From an uncultured Nocardioides sp. (GTDB lineage Bacteria > Actinomycetota > Actinomycetes > Propionibacteriales > Nocardioidaceae), in NCBI RefSeq assembly GCF_946885725.1, contig NZ_CAMPGZ010000004.1, positions 1 through 50,166 of the forward strand: a DNA stretch of 50,166 nucleotides, in the 5' to 3' direction. Positions 8,839 through 18,171 of the stretch are shown here, one piece after another. Each line of letters begins with the position of its first letter. Position 1 is the stretch's first letter. The translations under genes and the position numbers were made by a program. The notes below the pieces were generated by a model. It saw only the letters and a list, made by a program, of their open reading frames with translations. It made no database searches and had not been told where the DNA came from.

Positions 8839-8865
8839 GTAATACAACTAATTTGCTTTTATTAC
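8839..8865. promoter_or_regulatory. AT-rich inverted repeat before the flavoprotein/CDO pair
   Basis: GTAATA (8839-8844) and TATTAC (8860-8865) are inverted copies separated by 15 bp, in an AT-rich patch (8830-8870) that contrasts with the GC-rich surroundings. It sits 24 bp upstream of the ATG at 8889, as expected for an operator or promoter controlling the flavoprotein and cysteine dioxygenase genes. No known consensus is claimed. Confidence 0.35.
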
Positions 8866-8888
8866 GTGTGACGGTTCGAGGAGGACGG

Positions 8889-10196
8889 ATGGTTCGCAGT
8901 CTCCGCAGGGTGCTCATCGTGGGCGGCGGCGCCGCGGGTGTCGTGACCGCGGCGACCCTGCTGCGCGAGGCGGACGGGAATGCGCTCGACATCGAGATCG
9001 TCGAGCGACGCGACACCCTCGGGCGCGGCCTCGCCTACGGCACCCGCGAGCGCGTGCACCTGCTGAACAACTACGCCGGCCGGATGAGCGCGTTCGAGGA
9101 CGACCCGGGCCACCTGGTGCGCTGGTGCCTCGCCCGCGGCCGCGCGGTCCGTCCCGAGACCTTCCTCTCCCGTCAGACGTACGGCGAGTACCTCTCGTCG
9201 CTGCTCGCCGGCGTGCCCGGTGGCTCGCGCGTCCGCCATACCCGTGACGAGGTAGTCGGGCTCGACGACAGCGGCAACGACTATGTCGCCACACTGGCCT
9301 CCGGGAGGCAGACAGCCGCGGACCTGGTGGTGCTGGCGCTCGGCAACCCGCCGCCGCGCGACCTGCCCGACGTCCGCCGTACCGCGCGCGGTTGCGCCGC
9401 CGATCCGTGGGCGGGCGACCTGACCGAGCGGGTGGCGCCCGGCTCGCGCATCCTCCTCGTCGGCACCGGCCTGACCACCGTCGACGTCGCCGCCCAGATC
9501 ACCGACACCGAGCCGGATGTGGAGATCGTCGCGATCTCGCGGCACGGCCTGCTGCCGCTGCGCCACTGCAGCCGCCCGCCTGTCGCCTGCGGCCGTCCGG
9601 TCCCGGCCGAGCGGACACTCGCGGCTGCGCTGCGCGCCGTCCGGGCCGCCGGTGCCGGCGACCCCGACCACTGGCGCGAGCTGGTCGAGACGGTCAAGGC
9701 CGGGTTCAACGAGCGGTGGCAGGCGCTGCCCTACGCCGAGCAGCAGAGCTTCGTGCGGCACGTCGCCCGCTACTGGGAGGTCGCCCGGCACCGGATGGCG
9801 CCGGACATGGCCGACCTCGTCGAGGGGCTGATGCTCGACGGCCGGCTCCGGGTGACGACGCCGACGGACGTGAGCGTCGAGGACTTCGACCTGGTCGTGA
9901 ACTGCACGGGCCCCGCGCCGGCCGCCACGCCCGGCTGGAACCCGCTGGTCGACGGCATGGCCACCCGCGGCATGCTCCGACCCGGCCCGCACGGCCTCGG
10001 CCTGGACATCGACCGCGACGGCCGGCTCCTCGACGAGGCCGGCGTGCCGGCGCGGGCGATCCACGTGATCGGCGCCGCCCGGAGGGGTGTGGAGTGGGAG
10101 GTTGCGGCCATCCCGGACATCCGGCGTCAGGCGAAATCTGTCGCGGGGGCGCTCGGCGTCGTACCTTCAGATATCAGCAGCACCCTGGTCGGCTGA
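8889..10196 (+). CDS. FAD/NAD(P)-binding flavoprotein next to cysteine dioxygenase
   Basis: 435-aa soluble protein. The N-terminal dinucleotide-binding fold is VLIVGGGAAGVVTAATLL (about residues 8-25), followed by LGRGLAYGT and LLNNYAGRMSAF. A second nucleotide-binding motif, ILLVGTGLTTVDVA, appears near residue 195. This matches the FAD-NAD(P)-binding family (Pfam PF13454 type), whose members are mostly uncharacterised. The ATG at 8889 has GAGGAGG upstream; the frame is open further back but without coding character. The gene ends 12 bp before cysteine dioxygenase, so the two are surely co-transcribed. A role in cysteine or sulfinate oxidation is an inference from this pairing. Confidence 0.82.
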   Translation: MVRSLRRVLIVGGGAAGVVTAATLLREADGNALDIEIVERRDTLGRGLAYGTRERVHLLNNYAGRMSAFEDDPGHLVRWCLARGRAVRPETFLSRQTYGEYLSSLLAGVPGGSRVRHTRDEVVGLDDSGNDYVATLASGRQTAADLVVLALGNPPPRDLPDVRRTARGCAADPWAGDLTERVAPGSRILLVGTGLTTVDVAAQITDTEPDVEIVAISRHGLLPLRHCSRPPVACGRPVPAERTLAAALRAVRAAGAGDPDHWRELVETVKAGFNERWQALPYAEQQSFVRHVARYWEVARHRMAPDMADLVEGLMLDGRLRVTTPTDVSVEDFDLVVNCTGPAPAATPGWNPLVDGMATRGMLRPGPHGLGLDIDRDGRLLDEAGVPARAIHVIGAARRGVEWEVAAIPDIRRQAKSVAGALGVVPSDISSTLVG

Positions 10197-10208
10197 GCGG
10201 AGGCTGTC

Positions 10209-10766
10209 ATGACGATGGCGACGACACCCGGGAGCACCCACCTGCGCGCACCCCTCGAGGACCTGGTGCGCCGTGTCCGCGGCGTGGTGGCCGAAGAGCT
10301 GCCGGCGCAGCAGACCGCCGACCGCGTGGCCGCCCTCCTGCAGCCCGCGCTCCGCGAGCCGGGCCTGCTCGAGGAGCACCAGTGCGTCGGCGACGAGGAG
10401 TGCTACACCCAGCACATCCTGCACGTCGAGCCCGACGGCGCGTTCTCGATCGTGGCCCTGGTCTGGCTCCCCGGGCAGTCCACGGCGATCCACGACCACG
10501 TGTCGTGGTGCACGGTCGGCGTCTACCAGGGCCAGGAGACCGAGACGCGCTACCGCCTCGACGCCGGGCCGGACGGGCCCTTGCTCGTCGAGGCCGGGAT
10601 GGGCATCAACCAGCAGGGCAGCGTCACCGGCATCGCGCCGCCCGGCGACATCCACCGGGTGTCCAACAGCGGCACGAGCACGGCGATCTCGCTGCACGTC
10701 TACGGCGCGGACATCGGCAAGCTCGGCTCGAGCATCCGGCGCACCTACGACCTGCCGGTGAAGTAG
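10209..10766 (+). CDS. Cysteine dioxygenase (cupin family)
   Basis: 185-aa non-haem iron cupin of the type-I cysteine dioxygenase family, which oxidises cysteine to cysteine sulfinate with O2. The expected 3-His iron site is visible: His95 and His97 in STAIHDHVSWCTVG and His149 in PPGDIHRVSNSG. Length is normal for bacterial enzymes. The ATG at 10209 follows GCGGAGGCTGTC. It is the second gene of the flavoprotein/dioxygenase pair and about 85 bp before nuoA. A thiol dioxygenase with another small-thiol substrate is the main alternative. Confidence 0.85.
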   Translation: MTMATTPGSTHLRAPLEDLVRRVRGVVAEELPAQQTADRVAALLQPALREPGLLEEHQCVGDEECYTQHILHVEPDGAFSIVALVWLPGQSTAIHDHVSWCTVGVYQGQETETRYRLDAGPDGPLLVEAGMGINQQGSVTGIAPPGDIHRVSNSGTSTAISLHVYGADIGKLGSSIRRTYDLPVK

Positions 10767-10851
10767 CGCCCAGGGGGCCGGGCCCGGGCGCGCACGGCCC
10801 GGGTTGCTCGGCTCCCTCGACGCCACGTCTCTCTTCACTAGAGTGACCCAC

Positions 10852-11235
10852 GTGGCGGGTACGACAGAGCACGCGGCCCACTTGGGGAACTACGTCCCGT
10901 TGCTCGCCATCCTCGTCATCGGAGTGCTGCTCGTGGCGGCGATGTTCGGCAGCAACGCGCTGCTGCGTCCCACCCACGCCACCCGCGAGAAGCTGCTCAC
11001 CTACGAGTGCGGCGTGGACCCGGTCGGCGAGGGCTGGGCGCAGACCCACGTGCGCTACTACGTCTACGCCTTCCTGTACGTCGTGTTCGCCGTCGACGCG
11101 GTGTTCCTGTTCCCCTGGGCGACGGTGTTCGCCGGGCTCGGCTGGATCAGCGTCGCGGAGATGGCGGTGTTCATCGGCTTCATCGCCGTCGGGCTGCTCT
11201 ACGCGTGGCGGAAGGGGGTGCTGACGTGGACGTGA
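10852..11235 (+). CDS. nuoA: NADH-quinone oxidoreductase subunit A
   Basis: 127-aa membrane subunit of complex I with three hydrophobic helices. Diagnostic motifs are [32 protein letters not shown] and the [11 protein letters not shown] helix. GTG at 10852 is preferred because the family region begins soon after and TAGAGT, a possible -10 element, lies at 10839-10844, so the transcript may be nearly leaderless. A TTG at 10804 in the same frame is less likely. This is the first gene of the nuoABCHIJKLMN operon. Confidence 0.9.
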   Translation: MAGTTEHAAHLGNYVPLLAILVIGVLLVAAMFGSNALLRPTHATREKLLTYECGVDPVGEGWAQTHVRYYVYAFLYVVFAVDAVFLFPWATVFAGLGWISVAEMAVFIGFIAVGLLYAWRKGVLTWT

Positions 11236-11837
11236 TCTCGACAGGCTCGATCACCCGGGGAGACGGCTCGGCTACCCGGGAGACGACCGACCTCGGCATG
11301 CCGAGCGTCGGCCCGCTGCAGCGGCTCGCGCCGAAGCCGGCGCGCTACCTGCTCAACTGGGGCCGCAAGTACTCCCTCTGGGTCTTCAACTTCGGGCTCG
11401 CCTGCTGCGCGATCGAGTTCATCGCCACCTCGATGGCCCGGCACGACTTCATCCGCCTCGGCGTCATCCCGTTCGCGCCCGGCCCGCGGCAGGCCGACCT
11501 GATGGTCGTGTCCGGCACGGTCACCGACAAGATGGCGCCGGCCATCAAGCGCCTCTACGAGCAGATGCCCGAGCCGAAGTACGTCATCTCGTTCGGCTCC
11601 TGCTCCAACTCGGGCGGCCCCTACTGGGACTCCTACTGCGTGACCAAGGGCGTCGACCAGATCATCCCCGTCGACGTCTACGTCCCCGGCTGCCCGCCGC
11701 GCCCCGAGGCGCTGCTGCAGGGCATCCTCAAGCTCCAGGAGAAGATCGACGGCGAGCACCTCGCTCACCGCTACCGCGCCACCGACGCCGCATCCGTGCA
11801 GCGCGGGCTGGTCCTGCCGCCGGGAGGGGAGCGGTGA
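11226..11837 (+). CDS. nuoB: NADH-quinone oxidoreductase subunit B (N2 cluster subunit)
   Basis: 203-aa peripheral-arm subunit that carries the terminal [4Fe-4S] cluster N2. The four ligands are visible: the tandem Cys in LACCAIEF, Cys in FGSCSNSGG and Cys in [12 protein letters not shown]. The GTG at 11226 is chosen because GGAAGGGGG lies 7 nt upstream; a GTG at 11232 overlapping the nuoA stop is the alternative. About 45 variable residues precede the conserved core. It overlaps nuoA and is followed immediately by nuoC. Confidence 0.92.
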   Translation: MDVISTGSITRGDGSATRETTDLGMPSVGPLQRLAPKPARYLLNWGRKYSLWVFNFGLACCAIEFIATSMARHDFIRLGVIPFAPGPRQADLMVVSGTVTDKMAPAIKRLYEQMPEPKYVISFGSCSNSGGPYWDSYCVTKGVDQIIPVDVYVPGCPPRPEALLQGILKLQEKIDGEHLAHRYRATDAASVQRGLVLPPGGER

Positions 11838-12505
11838 CCCCGGGCTCCGACCTCTGGCCCGGCATGGTCCGGGCGGCGTACACGTCAGCGTTCGGAGACG
11901 ACGCCGTCGTCGACGAAGGGTTCGGACCGTTGACGGTCGACGTGCCCGTCGACCGCTGGCTCGACGCGCTGCGACTGGCGCGTGACGGCCTCGAGTGCAG
12001 CTTCTTCGACTTCCTCAGCGCGGTCGACGAGCTGGGCGGCGACCCCGAGGGGCTGCGCGTGGTCTGCCACCTCGCCGACCACCACTCGCCCGGCCCGGGC
12101 GGCGTGCGCCACCTCGTCGTCCGCACTCTCGTTCCCCGCGAGGGCGGGACTCTGCCGTCGGCCGTGAGTGTGTACGCCGGTGCCCGGTGGCACGAGCGCG
12201 AGACGCACGAGATGTTCGGCGTGGACTTCGTCGACGACAGCGGCGCCGTGCTGCCGATGGAGAAGCTGCTGCTGCCCGAGGAGTTCGAGGGGCACCCGCT
12301 CCGCAAGGAGTTCGTGCTCGCGTCGCGCGTGGCCAAGCCCTGGCCGGGCGCGAAGGAGCCGGGCGAGAGCGACCACGACCTCGGTGGGCACGCGGCTCGC
12401 GCGACGCGCCGCCGCGTGAAGGCACCCGGCGTCCCCGACGACTGGCGGCACTCGCCCGACACCCCCGCGACCGAGAAAGCCGAGGGCGGTGACACGGGTG
12501 GGTGA
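11834..12505 (+). CDS. nuoC: NADH-quinone oxidoreductase subunit C (30-kDa type, not fused to D)
   Basis: 223-aa peripheral subunit. The diagnostic complex I 30-kDa signature [14 protein letters not shown] is near residues 119-132, followed by [16 protein letters not shown]. The tail after residue 175 is charged, low in conservation, and carries no 49-kDa (NuoD) sequence. The GTG start overlaps the nuoB stop, and the 3' end overlaps nuoH by 17 bp. This leaves no room for the nuoD gene that normally follows. See the finding on the missing subunit. Confidence 0.88.
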   Translation: MTPGSDLWPGMVRAAYTSAFGDDAVVDEGFGPLTVDVPVDRWLDALRLARDGLECSFFDFLSAVDELGGDPEGLRVVCHLADHHSPGPGGVRHLVVRTLVPREGGTLPSAVSVYAGARWHERETHEMFGVDFVDDSGAVLPMEKLLLPEEFEGHPLRKEFVLASRVAKPWPGAKEPGESDHDLGGHAARATRRRVKAPGVPDDWRHSPDTPATEKAEGGDTGG

Positions 12506-13457
12506 GGCGCTCGAGATCGCGCTCCGGCTCGCCGCCGTCCTCGGCGCCTTCCTGCTCGTGCCGCTGCTCGTCGGGCAGGTCGAGCACAAGGTGATGGCGC
12601 ACATGCAGGGCCGCGTCGGCCCGATGTACGCCGGCGCCTTCCACGGCTGGGCCCAGCTCGTCGCCGACGGCGTGAAGTTCGTGCAGAAGGAGGACGTCGT
12701 ACCGGCGGCAGCCGACCGCATGGTCTTCAAGATCGCACCCGCGGTCGCGCTGGTCCCGTATTTGGTCGCGATGCTCGTGATCCCGATCGGCCCTGGCCTC
12801 GTCGGGCAGGACCTCGACGTCGGGCTGTTCTTCGTGATCGCGGTGATGGGCGTCGGCGTGGTCGGCAGCCTGATGGGCGGCTGGTCGAGCGCCAACAAGT
12901 TCGGCCTGCTCGGCGGCATCCGGATCGCGGCCCAGCTGATGGCCTACGAGCTGCCGTTCGTGCTCGCCGCCGCCTCCGTCGCGATGGCCGCCGGCACGTT
13001 GTCCCTCACGGGGATCGTCGAGGCCTGGCAGCCGTGGTGGCTGCTGTGGCAGGGCATCGCCGCCGTCGTGTTCTTCGTGTCCGGGCTCGCCGAGGTGCAG
13101 CGCCCGCCGTTCGACATGCCGGTCGCCGATGCGGAGATCGTGTTCGGCCCCTACACGGAGTACGGCGGCCTCCGGTTCGCGCTGTTCATCCTCGCGGAGT
13201 ACGCCGGCATCGTCGTGCTGTCCGCGCTCACCGCGGTGCTGTTCCTCGGCGGCTGGCACGGGCCGTTCGAGGACCAGCTGGGCTGGCTGTGGACGCTGGT
13301 CAAGACGATGCTCGTCGCCTTCGTCGTCATCTGGGTGCGCGTGGCCTACCCGCGGCTGCGCGCGGACCAGCTGCAGCGGCTGGCCTGGCAGGGCCTGGTC
13401 CCGCTCGCCCTGCTCCAGCTCGCGATCACGGCCGTCGGGGTGGTGATGACCGCATGA
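12489..13457 (+). CDS. nuoH: NADH-quinone oxidoreductase subunit H
   Basis: 322-aa membrane subunit at the junction of the two arms of complex I, with about eight helices. Recognisable motifs are [34 protein letters not shown] and [17 protein letters not shown]. In the last, the highly conserved PEA of the quinone/E-channel loop reads PVA (Val212), while Asp214 and Glu216 are kept. The GTG start at 12489 lies within nuoC, with GAGGG upstream. It ends in an ATGA overlap with nuoI. Confidence 0.92.
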   Translation: MTRVGEALEIALRLAAVLGAFLLVPLLVGQVEHKVMAHMQGRVGPMYAGAFHGWAQLVADGVKFVQKEDVVPAAADRMVFKIAPAVALVPYLVAMLVIPIGPGLVGQDLDVGLFFVIAVMGVGVVGSLMGGWSSANKFGLLGGIRIAAQLMAYELPFVLAAASVAMAAGTLSLTGIVEAWQPWWLLWQGIAAVVFFVSGLAEVQRPPFDMPVADAEIVFGPYTEYGGLRFALFILAEYAGIVVLSALTAVLFLGGWHGPFEDQLGWLWTLVKTMLVAFVVIWVRVAYPRLRADQLQRLAWQGLVPLALLQLAITAVGVVMTA

Positions 13458-13984
13458 GCATCCCCGGCGCCGGCCTGGCCAAGGGCCTCGCGCGCACGTT
13501 CCGGCAGATGACGCGCCGGTCCGTCACCGCGCACTACCCCGACGCGCTGCCCGAGCTGCCGCCCCGCACGCGCGGCGTCATCGCGCTGATCGAGGAGAAC
13601 TGCACCTCCTGCATGCTTTGCGCGCGCGAGTGCCCGGCGTGGTGCATCTACATCGACTCGCACAAGGACGTCATCCCGGCCACCACCGAGGGCGGGAAGG
13701 ACAAGACCCGCAACGTGCTCGACCGGTTCGCGATCGACTTCTCGATCTGCATGTACTGCTCGATCTGCGTCGAGGTCTGCCCCTTCGACGCGCTGCACTG
13801 GAGCCCGGAGTTCGAGTACGCCGAGCTCGACATCCGCGACCTCACCCACGAGAAGGACCGGCTGCGCGAGTGGATGTGGACCGTCCCCGCGCCGCCCGCG
13901 CTCGACCCGCTCGCCGAGCCGGCCAAGGAGATCGGCGCCGCGGAGAAGGCGGCCGAGCGGGCCCGGCAGAAGGGGGATGCGTGA
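13454..13984 (+). CDS. nuoI: NADH-quinone oxidoreductase subunit I (2x[4Fe-4S] ferredoxin-type)
   Basis: 176-aa peripheral subunit with two [4Fe-4S] binding motifs, [12 protein letters not shown] (about residues 53-64) and [12 protein letters not shown] (about residues 99-110), together holding clusters N6a and N6b. A charged Ala/Lys-rich tail follows. In complexes lacking the NADH module this subunit is the likely entry point for ferredoxin electrons. ATG at 13454 overlaps the nuoH stop. Confidence 0.93.
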   Translation: MSIPGAGLAKGLARTFRQMTRRSVTAHYPDALPELPPRTRGVIALIEENCTSCMLCARECPAWCIYIDSHKDVIPATTEGGKDKTRNVLDRFAIDFSICMYCSICVEVCPFDALHWSPEFEYAELDIRDLTHEKDRLREWMWTVPAPPALDPLAEPAKEIGAAEKAAERARQKGDA

Positions 13985-14496
13985 GCGCCGTCCAGGTCGT
14001 CTTCGTGCTGCTGTCCCTCATCGCCGTCGTCTCCGCACTCCTGGTCGTCACCACCACCCACCTCGTCCACGCCGCGCTCTGGCTGGTGGTCACGCTCGGT
14101 TCGATCGCCGGCATCTACCTCATCCTCGCCGCCGAGTTCGTCGCCTGGGTGCAGGTGCTGATCTACGTCGGCGCAGTCGTGGTGCTGCTGCTCTTCGCGC
14201 TGATGCTCACCCGCGCGCCCACCGGGCCGCAGCCCGACCTCACCGTGCGGCGCTGGGCACCCGCGGCGCTCGTCGCTGTGCTCGTGGCCGTGCTGCTCGG
14301 CGCGACCGTGGTGGCCGGCTTCCGCGACGTGGAGCTCGACCTCTCCGGCGCCGTCGTCGGCTCGGCCGAGGTCACCGGCGAGACGATCTTCCGCCGCTGG
14401 GTGCTGCCGTTCGAGGTGCTGAGCGTCCTGCTGCTCGCCGCGCTCGTCGGCGCGATCGTGCTGTCCCGGCTCCGGTCCGAGGCGGGTGACGACTGA
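13981..14496 (+). CDS. nuoJ: NADH-quinone oxidoreductase subunit J
   Basis: 171-aa membrane subunit with five hydrophobic helices. The conserved [26 protein letters not shown] (third helix of the family, including the pi-bulge region) is clear. The GTG start overlaps the nuoI TGA as GTGA, and the TGA shares its last base with the nuoK ATG. An alternative frame through nuoI is a shadow. Confidence 0.92.
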   Translation: MSAVQVVFVLLSLIAVVSALLVVTTTHLVHAALWLVVTLGSIAGIYLILAAEFVAWVQVLIYVGAVVVLLLFALMLTRAPTGPQPDLTVRRWAPAALVAVLVAVLLGATVVAGFRDVELDLSGAVVGSAEVTGETIFRRWVLPFEVLSVLLLAALVGAIVLSRLRSEAGDD

Positions 14497-14813
14497 TGCC
14501 GCTGTGGTGGCCGCTGCTGCTGTCGACGCTGCTCTTCGCGATCGGCGTGTACGGCGTGCTCGCCCGGCGCAACGCGGTGCTGGTGCTGATGGGCGTCGAG
14601 CTGATGCTCAACGCGGTCAACATCAACCTCGTCGCTTTCGACGCCGCGTTCCGTGACGTGCTGCACGGCGGCCAGACCCTCGCGCTGTTCACGATCGTGA
14701 TCGCCGCGGCCGAGATCGGGCTCGCGCTGGCGATCGTGCTGCTGGTCTTCCGCCACCACGGGCACATCGACATCGACCGGCTGCGCGCCCTCGCCGACAG
14801 GGACGTCTCATGA
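14496..14813 (+). CDS. nuoK: NADH-quinone oxidoreductase subunit K
   Basis: 105-aa three-helix membrane subunit of normal length. The family signature is present as [16 protein letters not shown] with the conserved Glu in the second helix, and a second Glu in [15 protein letters not shown]. These acidic residues belong to the proton path. Start overlaps nuoJ (TGATG) and the end overlaps nuoL (ATGA). Confidence 0.93.
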   Translation: MPLWWPLLLSTLLFAIGVYGVLARRNAVLVLMGVELMLNAVNINLVAFDAAFRDVLHGGQTLALFTIVIAAAEIGLALAIVLLVFRHHGHIDIDRLRALADRDVS

Positions 14814-16651
14814 GCTGGGTCGTGCTGGCCGTCATGGTCGTCCCGTTCGTCTCGGCGGTGGCGACGCTCGTCTTCGGCCACCGCGCCGAGATGGCTGGGC
14901 GCGGCGTGGCCGTGGGCGGGTCGCTGCTCACGCTCGGGCTCGCCACGGCGGTCGCCGTACCGCATCTCGGGGAGGCGACGCCTCTCGAGGACGTCCTCGC
15001 CGACACGGCCGCGACCGCGCCACCCATCGAGCTCGCGGTGCTGGTCGACCCGCTCTCGGCGGTCATGCTGCTGCTCGCCTGCGTCGTGGCCGCGCTCGTG
15101 CAGGTGTACTCACTCGGCTACATGCGCGGCGACTCGCGCTACCCGTCGTACGCCGCCCTGGTCTCGATCTTCACCGGCGCGATGTGCACCGTCGTCGTCG
15201 CCGACGACCTCTGGGTGCTGCTGGTCGGCTGGGAGCTCATGGGCATGTGCTCCTACTTCCTGATCTCTCACCACTGGGAGCTCGCCGAGGCGCGGGCCGG
15301 CGCGGTCAAGGCGTTCCTGATGACGCGGCTCGCCGACCTCGGCCTGCTGTTCGCGATCTTCGTGCTCGGCGAGCGGTTCGACAGCTACCGGATCAGCACG
15401 ATCCTCGAGGCGATCTCGACCCAGGCGCTGCAGCGCGACGAGCTGTGGCTGCCGGCCGTGCTCATCGCGATCGCCGTGATGGGCAAGTCGGCGCAGTTCC
15501 CGTTCCACACCTGGCTTCCCGACGCGATGCCCGGCCCGACGCCGATCTCGGCGCTGATCCACGCGGCCACGATGGTGGCGGCCGGTGTCTTCCTCGTCGC
15601 CCGGATGTACCCGCTCTTCCTGTCCGCCCCGGCCGCGCTCACGCTGCTCGCGCTCACCGCCGCCGGCACGATGCTCATCTCCGCGCTCTACGCGATGGTC
15701 AGCGACGACCTCAAGCGGGTGCTGGCCTGGTCGACGGTCAGCCAGCTCGCCTACATGTTCGGCGCGCTCGCGGTGGGTGCATGGGCGGCGGGCGTGATGC
15801 ACCTGCTCGCGCACGGCGCGTTCAAGGCCCTGCTGTTCCTCGCTGCCGGCTCGGTCATGCACGCGGTCGGCTCGACGTCGATGCGGCGGATGGGCGGTCT
15901 GCGCACGAAGCTCCCCGACACCTTCGCGACCATGACGATCGGCTTCGCGGCGCTCGCCGGCGTCGTGCCGTTCGTCGGGTTCTTCAGCAAGGACGCGGCG
16001 CTCGCGGGCGCCTACGAAGGCGCGCTGCACGGTCGCCTGGTCTGGCCGTGGGTGTCCTGGGTGCTGCTCGGCTCGATGGTGCTGACGGCGGTGCTCACCG
16101 TCGCGTACTCCATGCGCGCATGGCTGCTCACCTTCTTCGGCCCGGAGCAGGAGCACGTCGACGAGCTCGACCTGCACGAGGCGCCGCCGTCCATGCGGGT
16201 GCCGCTCTGGCTGCTCGCCGCGCCCACCGCCCTCGGCGGCCTCGTGGTCGTCCGGACCGCCGCGGTCTTCGGTCCCGAGCACGACGAGGAGCTGTTCCAC
16301 CTCGAGGGCTCGCTGTTGATGACGGCCCTCGTGGCGCTCACCGCGATCGCGGTGCTGCTGCTGTGGCGCTCGCGCGGCCGCGACCTGTGGCACCGGGTCG
16401 TCGTACCCCACCCGCCCGTCGACTGGTTGTACGACGTCGCGCTCGTGCGCCCGATCCGGTTCCTGGCCCGGCTGGTCGTCGCGAGCGACCGTGACGTGGT
16501 GGACGGCTACGCCGACGGCGCCGGCGGCACCGCCAAGGGCCTCGGCGGCCTGATCCGGCTCGCCCAGACCGGCAACGTGCAGACCTACCTGATGGTGGTC
16601 GTCGTCGGAGCCGCCGCGGCGGCCGTGCTCGCGGGGGCGGTGGCCACGTGA
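14810..16651 (+). CDS. nuoL: NADH-quinone oxidoreductase subunit L (antiporter-like)
   Basis: 613-aa antiporter-like proton-pumping subunit. Key channel residues are visible: Glu in [14 protein letters not shown], Lys in [20 protein letters not shown] and the downstream HAATMVAAG. The C-terminal part has the amphipathic lateral-helix region followed by a last hydrophobic helix. Length is typical. It overlaps nuoK at the start (ATGA) and nuoM at the end. Confidence 0.94.
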   Translation: MSWVVLAVMVVPFVSAVATLVFGHRAEMAGRGVAVGGSLLTLGLATAVAVPHLGEATPLEDVLADTAATAPPIELAVLVDPLSAVMLLLACVVAALVQVYSLGYMRGDSRYPSYAALVSIFTGAMCTVVVADDLWVLLVGWELMGMCSYFLISHHWELAEARAGAVKAFLMTRLADLGLLFAIFVLGERFDSYRISTILEAISTQALQRDELWLPAVLIAIAVMGKSAQFPFHTWLPDAMPGPTPISALIHAATMVAAGVFLVARMYPLFLSAPAALTLLALTAAGTMLISALYAMVSDDLKRVLAWSTVSQLAYMFGALAVGAWAAGVMHLLAHGAFKALLFLAAGSVMHAVGSTSMRRMGGLRTKLPDTFATMTIGFAALAGVVPFVGFFSKDAALAGAYEGALHGRLVWPWVSWVLLGSMVLTAVLTVAYSMRAWLLTFFGPEQEHVDELDLHEAPPSMRVPLWLLAAPTALGGLVVVRTAAVFGPEHDEELFHLEGSLLMTALVALTAIAVLLLWRSRGRDLWHRVVVPHPPVDWLYDVALVRPIRFLARLVVASDRDVVDGYADGAGGTAKGLGGLIRLAQTGNVQTYLMVVVVGAAAAAVLAGAVAT

Positions 16652-18171
16652 CGCTCACCGCCTTCGCGCTCGACGGGATGGTCGCCGTCCCGGCCGTGCT
16701 CGCCGTGCTGACCCTGCTCGTCGCGCGCCGGAGCGAGGCCGGAGCGGTCCGGGTCGCCGCCTGGAGCGGGCTCCTGGTGCTCGGCTGGTCGATCTGGCTC
16801 GCGGCGCTGTCGTCCTCCCGGCTCGACGGGACGCACGTGAACGAGCCGTGGCTGGCCGCGATCGACGTGCGCTGGCACCTCGGCGTCGACGGGATCTCTC
16901 TGCCGCTGCTGCTGATGAGCACGGTCGTGTTCGCCTGCGCGCTGCTCGCGCTGGTGCGCAACGCGCCCGAGGGCGGCGGCACCGCGTCTCTCGCGGTGCT
17001 GCTCCTGGTCATCGAGGCCGGTGTGCTCGGCTCGTTCCTCGCCCTCGACATGGTGCTGTTCTTCGCGTTCTTCGAGGTCGCGCTGATCCCGATGTGGTTC
17101 GTGATCGACCGCTGGGGCGACGCGCACGGCCCGCGGGGGGAGGAGCAGCGCCGCCGCGCCGCCACCCGGTTCCTGGTGTTCACGGTGCTCGGCTCGGCGT
17201 TGATGCTGGTCGGCTTCGTGCTGGTGCGCTCCGAGGCCGGGACGTTCGACATCGTCCGCATCGCCGCGTCGTACGACCCCGCCGGTCCGGTCGCGGTCAC
17301 CGCCGCCGCCCTCGTCGCACTCGGCCTCGCGGTCAAGACCCCGCTGTGGCCGCTGCACATCTGGCTGCCCGACGCGCACTCGAAGGCGCCGACCGTGGGG
17401 TCGGTCGTGCTGGCCGCCGTGCTCCTCAAGCTCGGCACCTACGGCTTCCTCCGCTTCTGGCTGCCGCTGGTCGACCCGGAGTGGTCGTGGCTGCTGCCCG
17501 CCGTCGGCGCGCTCGCGGTCGTCGGTGTCATCTACGCCGCGCTCGCGTGTCTCGCGCAGTCCGACCTCAAGCGGCTGATCGCGTACTCGTCCGTCGGGCA
17601 CATGGGCTTCGTCGTCCTCGGCGCCGCGACCTACACGGTCGGCGGCGTGCAGGGCGCGGTCTACGCGAGCGTCGCGCACGGCGTGATCACCGGCCTGCTG
17701 TTCTTCCTCGCCGGCGCGGTCAAGGACCGCTACGGCACCGGCGACCTCGGTCGGCTGCGCGGCCTCTACGGCCGGGTGCCGCGGCTGGGCGGGCTCGTCG
17801 CGTTCGGCGCGATGGCGTCGCTCGGCCTGCCCGGGCTGGCCGGGTTCTGGGGCGAGATGCTCGCGATCCGCGCCGCGGTCTTCCCGTCCGGCGACCTGCC
17901 GCGCGAAAGCTTCGTCACGCTCGCGGTCGTCGCCGCGCTCGGCGTGATCCTGACGTCGGCGTACTTCCTGGCTCTGCTGCGCTCCGCGTTCCAGGCGGGC
18001 GAGACCGGTGCAGCGCCCGCCACACCTGTCATCCCCGGCGACGTGACCCGGTGGGAGTGGCTGGTGTGGTCGCCGCTCGTCCTCGCCACCGTCGTGCTCG
18101 GCGTCGCGCCGGGCCTGCTGCTCACCCCGGTGGCCGAGGCCACGACCGCGTTCCTGGGAGGCGGCCGATGA
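16648..18171 (+). CDS. nuoM: NADH-quinone oxidoreductase subunit M (antiporter-like)
   Basis: 507-aa antiporter-like subunit. Glu in FFEVALIPMWFVIDRWG, Lys in VKTPLWPLHIWLPDAHSKAP and Lys in VLLKLGTYGFLRF are the conserved pumping residues. LAQSDLKRLIAYSSVGHMG is a further family signature. The GTG start overlaps the nuoL stop; the end overlaps nuoN by ATGA. Confidence 0.94.
   Translation: MTLTAFALDGMVAVPAVLAVLTLLVARRSEAGAVRVAAWSGLLVLGWSIWLAALSSSRLDGTHVNEPWLAAIDVRWHLGVDGISLPLLLMSTVVFACALLALVRNAPEGGGTASLAVLLLVIEAGVLGSFLALDMVLFFAFFEVALIPMWFVIDRWGDAHGPRGEEQRRRAATRFLVFTVLGSALMLVGFVLVRSEAGTFDIVRIAASYDPAGPVAVTAAALVALGLAVKTPLWPLHIWLPDAHSKAPTVGSVVLAAVLLKLGTYGFLRFWLPLVDPEWSWLLPAVGALAVVGVIYAALACLAQSDLKRLIAYSSVGHMGFVVLGAATYTVGGVQGAVYASVAHGVITGLLFFLAGAVKDRYGTGDLGRLRGLYGRVPRLGGLVAFGAMASLGLPGLAGFWGEMLAIRAAVFPSGDLPRESFVTLAVVAALGVILTSAYFLALLRSAFQAGETGAAPATPVIPGDVTRWEWLVWSPLVLATVVLGVAPGLLLTPVAEATTAFLGGGR

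Noticed and set aside
11834..12505. NuoC as a fused NuoC-NuoD
   Set aside because: Only 223 residues; the tail has no 49-kDa subunit motifs and ends in a short charged stretch.
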